Positions 8,473 through 17,740 of a stretch of 64,000 bases of DNA are shown one piece after another (the stretch's first letter is position 1; every line of letters starts with the position of its first letter). This DNA comes from CANLDA01 sp964021645. GTDB taxonomy: Bacteria; Pseudomonadota; Alphaproteobacteria; Rhodobacterales; Rhodobacteraceae. A program made the position numbers and the translations under genes. Location: assembly GCA_964021645.1 (NCBI GenBank), contig CAXIAD010000001.1, forward strand, positions 44,470 to 108,469, given 5' to 3'. Under the pieces are notes generated by a model. The model saw only the letters and a list, made by a program, of their open reading frames with translations, was not told the origin of the DNA and ran no database searches.

Positions 8473-9740
8473 GCGTCGCCCTCATGTTTTGACGGGCGTA
8501 AGGTGGTCACGGGCTGCTGCACCGCGTAACTCGTGAGTATTTCTGATAGCCATCCAGCCTCGGTCGTTAGGTTGAATTCGGCGCACACCTTGGCGCGGCC
8601 CTGCTGCCCCATTTGATCGCGTAAATCCTGATTGCCGAGCAGCGTTGTGATGGCCTCTGACAGCGTGTCCTCATCCCCAGGCGCAACCACAAAACCACTG
8701 ATCCCATCCTCAACCAATTCAGGGATTCCAGCGATCCGCGTGGCCACAACGGGCAGGCCTGCGGCCATCGCCTCCATCAATACCACTGGCACGCCCTCGG
8801 CAAAACTTGGCAGCACTAACGCATCTGATTGCGCCAAAATCTGCGCCACCTCGTCTTGTGATTTATAGCCTACAAAATCAACAATTCCGTCCAGACCCGC
8901 GACCCTTACATCCTGCTCTAACGCCGCGCGATCAGGGCCATCCCCGATCATCACCAGCCGTGCCTCAGGCACGTTTGCAACCACGCCCGCCATTGCATTC
9001 AGCAACACAGGCACGCCCTTAACCGCCGACATTCGCCCAATAAACACAAGGTTTTGCGATGCCGGGCGACCTGATTGCGGCGCATAGCGTTCAGGCTCAA
9101 TTCCGCAATGCACGATGTGTAATTTATGCCACTGCGATGCCTGCGAAAACGCCATCGCCTGCGATCTGCAAAAATGGCTGATACAGGCGACAAACCGCGC
9201 CTTTGCGATTTTCAAATCCAGCCGCCATTCCTCTGGCGCAAAAAAGATATCCGGCCCATGCAGTGTGAAACTAAACGGGATACCCGACATTTCCGCGGTG
9301 ATCATCGCCAAGGAGCAACTGGATTTCGCGATATGATTGTGCAGATGCGTTACCGATTTGCGCCGTAAATGATCGGCCAATACCGCCGCCTCGGCAAAGT
9401 AAAACAACTGAAACAGCAGCCCCTTTAGGCCCGGTCGTCCCGATGTCAACGCTAGGCGCAAGGCCTTGGCGTACCGCTTCGGCGAACGCAAAAACGCCTT
9501 GCCATGACAGGCCACAAACCGCATCGGCGATTTGGCGGCTGCAACAATATAAAACGTCTTTGCGGCTTCTGCACGTTGCTCTGGGCCGACCAAATGCTCA
9601 ACGCCAGTTTTGCGAACTGAGCACGTCTCAACCTCATGTCCCAACGCACGTAATGCCATGATTTCACGCTGAATAAACGTGTCGGTGGCGCGTGGGTATT
9701 CACCCGTCAAATAGGCAATTCGCGTCTTTGGTTCACGCAT
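8469..9740 (-). CDS. Glycosyltransferase family 4 (WcaL/ExoL-like)
   Basis: This 423-residue GT-B fold enzyme has an N-terminal AYLTGEYPRATDTFIQRE segment, characteristic of the colanic-acid WcaL/AmsK branch. It has the C-terminal EX7E catalytic pair in AEGVPVVLMEAMAAG followed by GIPELVEDG. It would use a nucleotide sugar to extend the lipid-linked repeat unit. The longest frame starts with TTG at 9743, but ATG 9740 is the more likely start and leaves an 8-base overlap with the upstream SDR gene. At the other end it is ATGA-coupled to the GT2. No membrane segment is evident, so it is probably peripheral at the inner membrane. Confidence 0.88.
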   Translation of the reverse strand: MREPKTRIAYLTGEYPRATDTFIQREIMALRALGHEVETCSVRKTGVEHLVGPEQRAEAAKTFYIVAAAKSPMRFVACHGKAFLRSPKRYAKALRLALTSGRPGLKGLLFQLFYFAEAAVLADHLRRKSVTHLHNHIAKSSCSLAMITAEMSGIPFSFTLHGPDIFFAPEEWRLDLKIAKARFVACISHFCRSQAMAFSQASQWHKLHIVHCGIEPERYAPQSGRPASQNLVFIGRMSAVKGVPVLLNAMAGVVANVPEARLVMIGDGPDRAALEQDVRVAGLDGIVDFVGYKSQDEVAQILAQSDALVLPSFAEGVPVVLMEAMAAGLPVVATRIAGIPELVEDGISGFVVAPGDEDTLSEAITTLLGNQDLRDQMGQQGRAKVCAEFNLTTEAGWLSEILTSYAVQQPVTTLRPSKHEGDA

Positions 9741-10731
9741 CAACCGCCCCTCCTACGGCCCGCGCCATCGCATCCTCAAACCCGTAGGTCGATGTCCAAC
9801 CTAGCTGTTCGTGCAGCTGCTGGTTTGAATATCGCAACGGTTTTAGGCGCGCCGCAAACACATCTGAACGCAGCAAGCCGGGCAGCTTTTCTGTCTCCGG
9901 TAACAGGGCAATCAGGGTCGACCAAATTGTGGGCGAAACGGGCAGCACCCATCGCGGCCACCCAGATTTTTGCAGTGCCCGCACAAACGCGCCTCGTTCG
10001 GGCAAACCATCATCCAACACATTAATGACACGGCAATTTCCGGCCTCATCAGGACGCGCAACAGCACAGGCAATCGCCTTGGCACAGTGTTCTATATACG
10101 CAATCGGCACCTGCCCCCGACGGCCCAACTGGATCAAAAAAGGACCAAACCCAACACCTATATGGGCATTAAACACCTGACCATCCCCGTAGATCGCGCC
10201 GGGTCGTAGCACGGTCAACGCGATACCCTGTTTCATCGCCTGATCGCGTACCAAATCCTCTTGTGCCAGCTTTGCCTGACAATAGGCATCTCGCCGTTCA
10301 GGTCGGCTTTCTAATGCGCAGCTTTCATCCAAACAGGCCCCGGCCGCCAAATTCCGAACCTGATAAACCGCAAGCGAGCTAAGGTGCACCAAATGGGCCA
10401 CACCGGCCTGCGCGATGCCATCTAACAGCACCCGCGTCGCGGTTAATGTGTCGCGTTCATGCGCGCCCGCCGCCCCGCTAAGCGAACCCGCGCAATGCAC
10501 AACCGCTATCGCCCCATTCAGGACACCGCACAACTGACCCAGCCCATCAACACCAGCCAGATCTATTTCCGAAACCTCAATGCCTACATCCTCGCCCCAC
10601 GCCTTTGGCGCGGTCGATTTTCGACGCACAATCGCACGGACCCCATATCCATGGCCGCGCAATTTCGCCACGGCAGCCCGCCCGACAAAGCCCGCAGCCC
10701 CCGTCACCACAACGTATTTTCCCGCGTTCAT
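9733..10731 (-). CDS. NAD-dependent epimerase/dehydratase (extended SDR)
   Basis: This 332-residue extended short-chain dehydrogenase has the N-terminal GAAGFVGR glycine-rich loop, an HLSSLAVYQ segment holding the catalytic Ser, and YCQAK as the YxxxK pair. It is a nucleotide-sugar epimerase, dehydratase or reductase; the exact reaction is not readable. ATG 10731 was chosen because it overlaps the upstream stop as ATGA (10728-10731). In-frame ATGs at 10740 and upstream codons would overlap more. It sits between a Gfo/Idh oxidoreductase and a GT4 in one operon, so it most likely helps make an unusual sugar for the EPS. It has the same domain type as the C-terminal half of the fusion protein two genes downstream. 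Confidence 0.87.
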   Translation of the reverse strand: MNAGKYVVVTGAAGFVGRAAVAKLRGHGYGVRAIVRRKSTAPKAWGEDVGIEVSEIDLAGVDGLGQLCGVLNGAIAVVHCAGSLSGAAGAHERDTLTATRVLLDGIAQAGVAHLVHLSSLAVYQVRNLAAGACLDESCALESRPERRDAYCQAKLAQEDLVRDQAMKQGIALTVLRPGAIYGDGQVFNAHIGVGFGPFLIQLGRRGQVPIAYIEHCAKAIACAVARPDEAGNCRVINVLDDGLPERGAFVRALQKSGWPRWVLPVSPTIWSTLIALLPETEKLPGLLRSDVFAARLKPLRYSNQQLHEQLGWTSTYGFEDAMARAVGGAVDA

Positions 10732-11849
10732 TTCGCCCATGACATCGGCTCTACGGGATCGCATTTCGTTTGCATGACTTGGGCGCCCGTATCCGAACCA
10801 GCCCCTTGAATCGCAAGCGTCACCTCATTCAGATGCAGCGCAAAATCAGCCGACAAACGGCATTCCCGCCCCTCAGAAATTGCCTCAAGCATCTCAACCG
10901 GACCCAGCGCAAAATTCATCGCAGCAGCCCCCCAGCGTTTCACCTTGGGATGCGTCTTTTTGCCCAACTTAATCCGCCGCCCAATGGGATGTTCAACCAA
11001 CCGTCTGCGCAACTGAAACCGCCGATAAAACCGAACAGGCGCGGCATTGTCCCATGCGCGCGTGACCCGCAAAACACCTTTGTCGCCGAAAATCCTGATC
11101 TGATGATCATGGCTACCAACAATCGAACAGGTCAGCCGCGCCACCACACCGTTGGCAAAAAACAACGTCGCAATAGACACATCGGGCGTGCCCTGCCCAT
11201 CTGGGTTTTTCTCGGGGATTACCGTGGCAGAGGCAGCTATCACCCGCTCAACCGATCCAAACCAACCGATTAGCCATGTCAAATAATACCCTGCATGCTC
11301 CACCGTGCAACCAGTGCGAAATTCATCCGCCGCAGGCCACGCCCGCCCGGATTCCGACCGCCATCCGTCAAACGGGGCCTGTGGAATATACCCATCATCC
11401 AGCTCTGCATAAATCAAACGCGGCTTACCCGCGACACCGTCCCGCAGCGCCTTGCCCAATGTTTGCGCGGCCTGCCCCAATACGCTGCACGGAGCCGAGG
11501 CCAGCATCAAATTCCGCGCCCGCGCCAGTTCGGTTAACGCGGTCGCATCCACCATCGACATCGCCAGCGGTTTTTCGGAATAGACATGCATCCCCGCCTC
11601 AAGACATTGACGCGATACATCATAATGCGCCGCCGGATTGGTCAGATTCAGCACAAGACTGCCCGCCGCCTGCTGCGCCAGAAACCCCTCCATCGTGTCA
11701 CAAGCAATCAGGCCCCAATACTGCGCAAATGTCTGCGCGCGCTCTGGATCATGATCATAAACACATGACACCTGAACAGTCGGATGCGCCTTTAGGGATC
11801 GCATGTATAAATCGGCCACGAATCCACAGCCAATGATCGACAAAGCCAT
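10728..11849 (-). CDS. Gfo/Idh/MocA family sugar oxidoreductase
   Basis: This 373-residue NAD(P)-dependent oxidoreductase has the N-terminal Rossmann motif SIIGCGFVAD and the SEKPLA motif, whose Lys is the usual catalytic residue, near residue 95. The C-terminal alpha/beta domain follows. Members in polysaccharide loci typically oxidise the C3 position of UDP-sugars or reduce keto-sugars. The frame is open from a GTG at 11885, but ATG 11849 begins exactly at the Rossmann strand and has a GAGAGA purine run upstream, so it is preferred. This is the first gene of the minus-strand sugar-modification operon and is divergent from the WecG/TagA gene across a 237-base promoter region. Confidence 0.86.
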   Translation of the reverse strand: MALSIIGCGFVADLYMRSLKAHPTVQVSCVYDHDPERAQTFAQYWGLIACDTMEGFLAQQAAGSLVLNLTNPAAHYDVSRQCLEAGMHVYSEKPLAMSMVDATALTELARARNLMLASAPCSVLGQAAQTLGKALRDGVAGKPRLIYAELDDGYIPQAPFDGWRSESGRAWPAADEFRTGCTVEHAGYYLTWLIGWFGSVERVIAASATVIPEKNPDGQGTPDVSIATLFFANGVVARLTCSIVGSHDHQIRIFGDKGVLRVTRAWDNAAPVRFYRRFQLRRRLVEHPIGRRIKLGKKTHPKVKRWGAAAMNFALGPVEMLEAISEGRECRLSADFALHLNEVTLAIQGAGSDTGAQVMQTKCDPVEPMSWAK

Positions 11850-11956
11850 CACGTCATCTCTCTCGCTGTGTTGCACCAATCGCACCTTTTACTTTGCCCA
11901 ACCTTTGCTGGCAGCCTGACATCTAAACCCGAATTTTGGCTAAACTATATCGGAAA

Positions 11957-11994
11957 GGCGTCAATTTTCCAGATTAAGACCATTTGGCGTCAAT
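11957..11994. repeat. Direct repeat of GGCGTCAAT in divergent promoter region
   Basis: GGCGTCAAT occurs at 11957-11965 and again at 11986-11994, a 29-base period of close to three helical turns. The first copy sits inside a GGAAA...TTTCC inverted pair (11952-11970). The region separates two divergent EPS genes, so a regulator binding site is plausible. This is a visual observation with no known regulator assigned. Confidence 0.35.
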
Positions 11995-12086
11995 GAATGG
12001 AAATCCTTTAACAATCTACCCTCTGGTTTTGCCTAAACTCCGTGTTAAAGCTCACATATCACAATTCCTGCCAACGGAGGCATCGC

Positions 12087-12836
12087 GTGCGGTTCAAGAC
12101 TTGCTCGGGCGACATTTCAATCACCCATGAAACGCGCACGGCTCTATTCGCTGCGGTCAAAACGGCGTTGCTGGCAAAAACCGGATTTGCGCTGGCGACG
12201 CTAAACCTCGATCATTTGGTGAAACTCGTTCACGATCAGAAATTTGCCGTGGCCTATGGCAGACACGACATGATCGTGGCGGATGGCAATCCGATTGTCT
12301 GGCTTAACCGGCTTGCCGGGCAGGACATCGAATTGTTGCCCGGTTCTGATCTGGTACTGCCGCTGGCACGGCTAGCGGCAGAAACCGACACACCGATTGC
12401 ATTGCTTGGCAGCACAGACGCCACCCTAACCGATACAGCGCGGGCCATGCAGGCGGATATTGCAGGGCTTAAGGTTGGGTTTTCAGTTGCGCCCCCCTTT
12501 GGTTTTGATCCCTCGGGACCAGAGGCGATTGCCCTTTTGAAACAGCTGCACACATCTGGCGCGGGTCTGTGTTTTTTGGCACTTGGCGCCCCAAAACAAG
12601 AGATTTTGGCCAGCCTAGGCAGGAAACACGCCCCAAATGTGGGATTTATCAGCATCGGTGCAGGCCTTGATTTCATCGCAGGATCGCAAAAACGCGCGCC
12701 CCGCGTTGTACGTGCTTTGGCGATGGAGTGGTTGTGGCGCTTGCTCAGTAACCCGGCACGTTTGGCCGCACGCTATGCGCGTTGTTTTGCGATATTGCCG
12801 GGGTTGATTTTTTCAGCGCGCAAACAACGCAAATAG
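12087..12836 (+). CDS. WecG/TagA/CpsF family glycosyltransferase (GT26)
   Basis: This 249-residue protein has the GT26 fold signatures: an early TLNLDHLV segment, VADGNPIVWL, LLPGSDLV (the GxDL motif), then GAPKQE and the GAGLDFIAG end. The C-terminal basic helix is typical of membrane-associated members. These enzymes add the second sugar (often a ManNAc derivative) to a polyprenyl-PP-linked primer, here perhaps the product of ExoY. GTG 12087 was chosen because GGAGG lies 6 bases ahead; the open frame reaches back to another GTG at 12042 without an SD. It is a single plus-strand gene between two minus-strand EPS operons. Confidence 0.88.
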   Translation: MRFKTCSGDISITHETRTALFAAVKTALLAKTGFALATLNLDHLVKLVHDQKFAVAYGRHDMIVADGNPIVWLNRLAGQDIELLPGSDLVLPLARLAAETDTPIALLGSTDATLTDTARAMQADIAGLKVGFSVAPPFGFDPSGPEAIALLKQLHTSGAGLCFLALGAPKQEILASLGRKHAPNVGFISIGAGLDFIAGSQKRAPRVVRALAMEWLWRLLSNPARLAARYARCFAILPGLIFSARKQRK

Positions 12837-12843
12837 ATCAGGC

Positions 12844-14157
12844 TTAGTCCTCAAAGGGCGCGGGTTTCTCCCCCCGACCCAAAACCCAATGATACACTTC
12901 TTCGATTTGGGCGGCCTTGCGCTCCCATGTCAGTAGCTGAGCAATCCGGTTTTTCGCCTGAACACCCGCCGCAGTCACAAGATCCGGCTCGGCAGCCAAC
13001 CGTGTCAGCTCCGCCTCAAACCCTTGAATGATTTGCACACGGGTGCCCAACGGCACCTTAAACCCCCAGCCGTCTTTCACCAACTCGCCCGGCCCTGCAT
13101 AATCGACAATCAACGCCGGTACACCCAGCGCCATGGCCTCCAACACAACCCCCCCGCCAAACTCTCGTACCGAAGGAAAGCTCATCAGATTACAGCGTTT
13201 CAAAACCCCCTGAACCTGATCATGCGCCAACCAGCCGTGGAACGTCACAGCATGCGAAACACCCGCATCCTCAGCCTGCTGTTTCAGCGCCTCCAGCATG
13301 GGACCATCGCCAACAATATCCAGCGTCATGCGCCCGTCTCGCAGCAAATTCTCGGCTGCGGTCAACAACATATCCGGTCCCTTATAGGGCACCATGCGTC
13401 CGACAAAACACGCCCTCAGCGGTTGTCCCGTGGGGGCGGCATTGCCCGAGAACCGCACAGGATCAATTGCGTTTTCAGGAATATATACGCATTTTTTCTG
13501 ATATTTTTCAGGCACTTCACTTTGGGTAAACCGTGATCCTGTTATGATCGCCGCCGCATGCTTCAGGCTCGCTTTGCGCCCCGGCAATGCCTTATAGGCG
13601 CCGCGCACATACGACAGCCATTCACGCTCGCGGCGTCGTTCGCCGTCAAACCCTTTGGGCCACGGCACCCCACCATTTAGCGGCCCCATGACAAAAGGCA
13701 CCCCCACCTGCGCACAGCGTTTCGCCAGCAAGCTCGGGATCGTCGGACTAAGCGGGGTGACGCGGTGCACCACATCAAATTCACCCGCCTTGATCCGTGC
13801 CCCAAACTGCCGCCATATCAACCGCTCAAAATACGGATACGATAGGGCATTGATTAACTGAAGCGCAGTCCAGCCCTTCCCATTGCCCATGCGCAAAACC
13901 GATCCCAATGCCCATAATGGCCGCGCGATAGCCTCAGAATCAATCGCCGTAAAATCCTCGCCTTCGCGCCAACCTGCCCGCAAAATCGCCTCGCGGTTAC
14001 GGATTTGCGTCACAACATGCACATCCATCCGCCGCCCCAAGGCCTGCGCCAATGACCAGCCGATCAATGGCACGCTGACCCATTCCGGGTTTGCGGCCTC
14101 GGCGATCACCAATACCTTTAGCGCCCGTTGTGATTTGCTGTCAGCCCCCGACGCCAT
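12844..14157 (-). CDS. Glycosyltransferase family 4
   Basis: This 437-residue GT-B fold transferase has an N-terminal LKVLVIAEAANPEW segment and a central GRMVPYKGPDML nucleotide-sugar domain start. The C-terminal EX7E pair lies in REFGGGVVLEAMALG, followed by a DYAGPGEL loop. It acts on the cytoplasmic side to extend the EPS repeat; the donor sugar is unknown. The longest frame starts with TTG at 14160, but ATG 14157 shares one base with the stop of the upstream polymerase gene (TGATG), a common coupled junction, and is preferred. The Wzy-like gene and this GT form a two-gene operon. Confidence 0.87.
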   Translation of the reverse strand: MASGADSKSQRALKVLVIAEAANPEWVSVPLIGWSLAQALGRRMDVHVVTQIRNREAILRAGWREGEDFTAIDSEAIARPLWALGSVLRMGNGKGWTALQLINALSYPYFERLIWRQFGARIKAGEFDVVHRVTPLSPTIPSLLAKRCAQVGVPFVMGPLNGGVPWPKGFDGERRREREWLSYVRGAYKALPGRKASLKHAAAIITGSRFTQSEVPEKYQKKCVYIPENAIDPVRFSGNAAPTGQPLRACFVGRMVPYKGPDMLLTAAENLLRDGRMTLDIVGDGPMLEALKQQAEDAGVSHAVTFHGWLAHDQVQGVLKRCNLMSFPSVREFGGGVVLEAMALGVPALIVDYAGPGELVKDGWGFKVPLGTRVQIIQGFEAELTRLAAEPDLVTAAGVQAKNRIAQLLTWERKAAQIEEVYHWVLGRGEKPAPFED

Positions 14158-15674
14158 CAAAATACGGTCCTTGGTGTATCGTCCGATTTGGTGCCCTGCT
14201 TCGGCTTTTCCATCACAGGTACAATCATCGCTTCTTTGGTCTGTTCACGCCGACGCAGCGCCAGCATTTCCGCATGCCCCAACAGGGCCCCTGCGATGAT
14301 CCACGTCAGCGGTGTCAGCGTCGCATTGGGTAATAAATCGACCATATTCGCCGCCAAGATCAGCGCCAGCACCCCGGCATAGACCGACGGTTGCACAATT
14401 GTGCTGCTTTGCGTGTTCATCTTGGGCGCGGGTATTTGCAGCGGCATGACCCTATCGTGTCGCGCAATTAGACTGTGATCCAGCGCAAACACCTCATACA
14501 TCACCAAAAGTATCGGCACCATAAGCAAGCCAAACTGCGCCATAAACCCGACCCAGCCGAACATGCCAATCGTGATCGTCCACAGCCCATCGGTGATGGT
14601 CAAAATCTGCCCATCATAGGGATCGCGCACCTGATTGCGCCCCCACGTGCCCCAACCAAACACCGGCTTTTCGTTCGCCCGCGTCAACAGACGCTCTTCG
14701 TTTTCCAACCGAAACTGCAACGAATTCGCTCTTTCGGGATTTATCTCTGCAACCTTTGAAATGATCGCTTGGTTGGGGACAATTTCGGCCCCCTTCATCA
14801 GCGGATAAAATACCGCCAACAGCGCCAAAACAAGCGCCACCCGGATCTGGGCGCGCAGCGATAACCACAAAATCGCGGGCACCAAAAGCGTTGCATAAAT
14901 CAACGGCGACCATGTTTTACACAACACGGTCACGACAAATAAATAGCACGCCGCAGGCAGAAAACGCCCCGCGGCCCCCTGTCGGTTATTTCGCCATATC
15001 GACAAGGCCGACACAGCAGAAATCATGCCGAAAAAGGCAACCCAGATACCATGCGACATGAACACAACGGGGCGAAATCCCCCGGCGCGGATCGTCTGTT
15101 CAAACGCGCTGGGATAATAGCCGTAAATCCATAGGTTTAGTTGCGGGCTCAGGCGCACCTCGACCAGCATGGGCAGTGAATATATCAACCCGCCGATTGT
15201 CAGCGCAATCAGCAGATCGCGGTGCGCGGCCTCTGTTTGCAAAAACTGGCGCGCCAATAAAAATCCAACCACCAAAAAGCTTTGGATGACGACCAAGGCC
15301 ACAGCATCCAATAGGTATAGCCCCCGAATAGAGGTTTCGGCAAAAATCAACGGCTCCCCATTCGTTAGAACCGTGGCAACCGGGCTTAGGATAAACGTCA
15401 GTAACAGCACCTTTGCCACGCCGCTTTTGGGCAATAGCTCCAGCCGGGTTTTCATGAAAAACACCATGACGGCAGCGATTGACAGAACTGGAATGCTCTC
15501 TTTGCTTAGGGGGGGTAACAGCGGAAAATCAAACCCCGCCGGATAGGGCGGCAGAAACATATATGCGAGCAATGTTGCCCAAATCAGGGCACGCTCCACC
15601 GGTAGCCGCCGAAATATATACAGCGTCACCCCTGGCCAAATCACCAGCATCAATAAGGCGAGAGCATTAGGCAT
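14157..15674 (-). CDS. Polysaccharide polymerase / O-antigen-ligase-like membrane protein (Wzy_C)
   Basis: This 505-residue integral membrane protein has about a dozen hydrophobic helices and a large hydrophilic loop around residues 290-360. That loop contains the ENEERLL and PVFGWGTWGRN stretches typical of O-antigen ligases and Wzy-type EPS polymerases. In a Wzx/Wzy pathway it would join flipped repeat units in the periplasm. No other polymerase candidate is seen in the locus, so it is the best Wzy. The tail after the last helix is short and charged. It is coupled to the downstream GT4 through a one-base overlap. Low overall conservation of this class prevents a finer call. Confidence 0.8.
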   Translation of the reverse strand: MPNALALLMLVIWPGVTLYIFRRLPVERALIWATLLAYMFLPPYPAGFDFPLLPPLSKESIPVLSIAAVMVFFMKTRLELLPKSGVAKVLLLTFILSPVATVLTNGEPLIFAETSIRGLYLLDAVALVVIQSFLVVGFLLARQFLQTEAAHRDLLIALTIGGLIYSLPMLVEVRLSPQLNLWIYGYYPSAFEQTIRAGGFRPVVFMSHGIWVAFFGMISAVSALSIWRNNRQGAAGRFLPAACYLFVVTVLCKTWSPLIYATLLVPAILWLSLRAQIRVALVLALLAVFYPLMKGAEIVPNQAIISKVAEINPERANSLQFRLENEERLLTRANEKPVFGWGTWGRNQVRDPYDGQILTITDGLWTITIGMFGWVGFMAQFGLLMVPILLVMYEVFALDHSLIARHDRVMPLQIPAPKMNTQSSTIVQPSVYAGVLALILAANMVDLLPNATLTPLTWIIAGALLGHAEMLALRRREQTKEAMIVPVMEKPKQGTKSDDTPRTVF

Positions 15675-15876
15675 CTCTCTTCAGCGTCCTTTTTTCTGCC
15701 CATTTCCCGCGATTTACGCGTAAAATGAACAACTTATCCGATCCAGCACCAACAGCAGTTTCTGTTCGTGCAAGACATTGATATCTGCGTCACCATCTAT
15801 TTGACACCAAGGCTTTGCCCTTTTTTAGTCAGAAATAGGGTTTATTGCGTACACACCACTGCAAAGGACGGGCCGA

Positions 15877-17055
15877 ATGACCAAAACCACGCGTCTGAAA
15901 ATTGCCTATCTTTGCGATATGGACCCGCGATTGGCGTGGACTTATTCGGGTGGCAACAAACGGATTCACGACACATTGCAAGAGCATGTTGGCGACGTTG
16001 ATATCCTAAGCAACGATTGGGCCGAGCTGGAACCGCTGCGCCGCCTCATTCATAAATTACCCGAGGCGATCAATCTGCGGGCGCGCTGGCGGCTGCATCT
16101 TTTGTTATCGCGCGTCATTGCCCGCAGTGTGCATAAACAGCTAAAGGCGCGCAAATACGATGTGCTTTTTTGCCCCTATAGCTTCCAATCTTTGGCGCAG
16201 ATCAAACCGCCCTATCCGCTGGTGACCGTATTCACATCTGACGCCACGCAAACCAGCTATCGCACCGCCGAAACGGGTGCTGCCTTCGGATCATATTTCA
16301 AACTGTCCCGCCTGATGGATCCTTGGATTTTGAAACAAGAGAAAACAATCCTCTCCTCGGTTGATATGAATTTCTGGCCCTCAGACTGGCAAAAATCAAA
16401 CGCCGATGCCTGCTATGATCTGCCGGTTGAAAAATCCATCGTGACCCCGTGGGGCGCAAATATCCCGCGTCCAGATGCCACCACCCTTTACCCCGATCTG
16501 CCGTTTGATGATGGCGTGCGCTTGCTCTTGGTTGGGCGCGATTGGTGGGCAAAGGGCGGCCCCCTTACCTTGGATGTATTGCGCAATCTGCGTGGCCAAG
16601 GCATCAATGCCCGCCTTGGTGTTGTGGGCTGCACCCCGCCCGCCAGCGATATGGATGATTACATTGATATCCATCCAAATCTCGACAAAACGGTGCCCCG
16701 CGATCTAACAACCTTGCAGGATTTGTTTCGCCGCTCGCATTTCCTCGTTCAGCCGTCGATTGAATCCTATGGGTTTGCCTTTTGTGAGGCCTCGGCCTTT
16801 GGCCTGCCGTCGCTGTGCCTGCGTCTTGGGGGCGTGCCTGTTTGGGATGAGGTGAACGGCATCGCCCTTCCCTCAGGCGCAGCCGCAGCAGATTTCAGCG
16901 ATGTCATCACCACCTATATGCAGACGCCAGCGCGCTACCAAAAACTGCGGGCGTCATCGCGTCAATGCTATGAGGATCGGTTGAATTGGCCCGCATGGGC
17001 GGCTGAAATTCAAGGCCATCTGTTGCGGTTAAAGGCAGGCAAAACCCACGATTAA
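15877..17055 (+). CDS. Glycosyltransferase family 4
   Basis: This 392-residue GT-B fold protein has an N-terminal IAYLCDMDPR stretch with a glycine-rich acceptor loop (YSGGNKR). The LLLVGRDWWAKGG segment begins the nucleotide-sugar domain, and the EX7E pair lies in ESYGFAFCEASAFG followed by LGGVPVW. It likely adds one sugar to the EPS repeat. It stands alone on the plus strand, preceded by AAAGGA about 8 bases before ATG 15877 and by a 202-base intergenic region. It converges with exoY, 19 bases away. Compared with the other GT4 genes here it has a more divergent N-terminal domain. Confidence 0.85.
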   Translation: MTKTTRLKIAYLCDMDPRLAWTYSGGNKRIHDTLQEHVGDVDILSNDWAELEPLRRLIHKLPEAINLRARWRLHLLLSRVIARSVHKQLKARKYDVLFCPYSFQSLAQIKPPYPLVTVFTSDATQTSYRTAETGAAFGSYFKLSRLMDPWILKQEKTILSSVDMNFWPSDWQKSNADACYDLPVEKSIVTPWGANIPRPDATTLYPDLPFDDGVRLLLVGRDWWAKGGPLTLDVLRNLRGQGINARLGVVGCTPPASDMDDYIDIHPNLDKTVPRDLTTLQDLFRRSHFLVQPSIESYGFAFCEASAFGLPSLCLRLGGVPVWDEVNGIALPSGAAAADFSDVITTYMQTPARYQKLRASSRQCYEDRLNWPAWAAEIQGHLLRLKAGKTHD

Positions 17056-17074
17056 CCCTTTCGCGGCAAAGGCC

Positions 17075-17740
17075 TTACTGACCTGTGCCGATCAAAACAA
17101 CGCCAACGGTGCGCAAAATTGTCAAGAAATCCGCACGCAAGGAAATTTCACGGTAATAAATCGTGTCGTGCAACGCACGCTCTGAGAAATTGCTCTCATT
17201 GCGGTCAGACACCTGCCAGTATCCGGTGATCCCTGGGCGCATCGCATAATAGGCGACACCAGGGTAAATATCGCGCTGATTGACCATCATCGGGCGCGGC
17301 CCAACAATCGACATTTCACCAGTCAGCACGTTCCACAGCTGCGGCAACTCATCAATAGAGCACTTGCGGATCAACTTACCAAAGCGGGTAATGCGCGGGT
17401 CATTGCGCAGTTTTTGCTTGTCGTCCCACTCGATGCGGGCCTCAGGATTGCTGTCCAGATAGGTCTCCAGCAGGTCATCCGCATTGGGCACCATGCTGCG
17501 CAGTTTGAGCATGCTGAACGCACGTCCATTCAACCCGATGCGGCGTTGCGTATAAAATGGCGAGTGGCCATCACGGGCAATGAACAGCGCCGCGCATCCG
17601 ATGATGATCAACGCGACCGGTGCCAACGCAACAGTAAGAATAATATCAATCGCGCGCTTAGCAAAGCCGCGATAGATGCCGTAGCGTGGTGCATCCAATA
17701 CAAACGCGTCGGGAAAATCCCGATGTGAAAAATACGCCAT
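17075..17740 (-). CDS. exoY: ExoY/WbaP-type undecaprenyl-phosphate sugar phosphotransferase
   Basis: This 221-residue bacterial sugar transferase starts polymer assembly by moving a hexose-1-phosphate from UDP- or GDP-sugar to polyprenyl phosphate. It has the single N-terminal hydrophobic hairpin (about 30-55), then YTQRRIGLNG, FSMLKLRSM, SIDELPQLWNVL, MSIVGPRP and RPGITGYWQV, the full series of conserved motifs of the family's catalytic core. The length fits the short ExoY form without the extra membrane region of WbaP. GAGGGG 8 bases upstream supports ATG 17740. A long noncoding region lies upstream, so it probably has its own promoter. The initial sugar (galactose in Sinorhizobium ExoY) cannot be assumed here. 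Confidence 0.93.
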   Translation of the reverse strand: MAYFSHRDFPDAFVLDAPRYGIYRGFAKRAIDIILTVALAPVALIIIGCAALFIARDGHSPFYTQRRIGLNGRAFSMLKLRSMVPNADDLLETYLDSNPEARIEWDDKQKLRNDPRITRFGKLIRKCSIDELPQLWNVLTGEMSIVGPRPMMVNQRDIYPGVAYYAMRPGITGYWQVSDRNESNFSERALHDTIYYREISLRADFLTILRTVGVVLIGTGQ

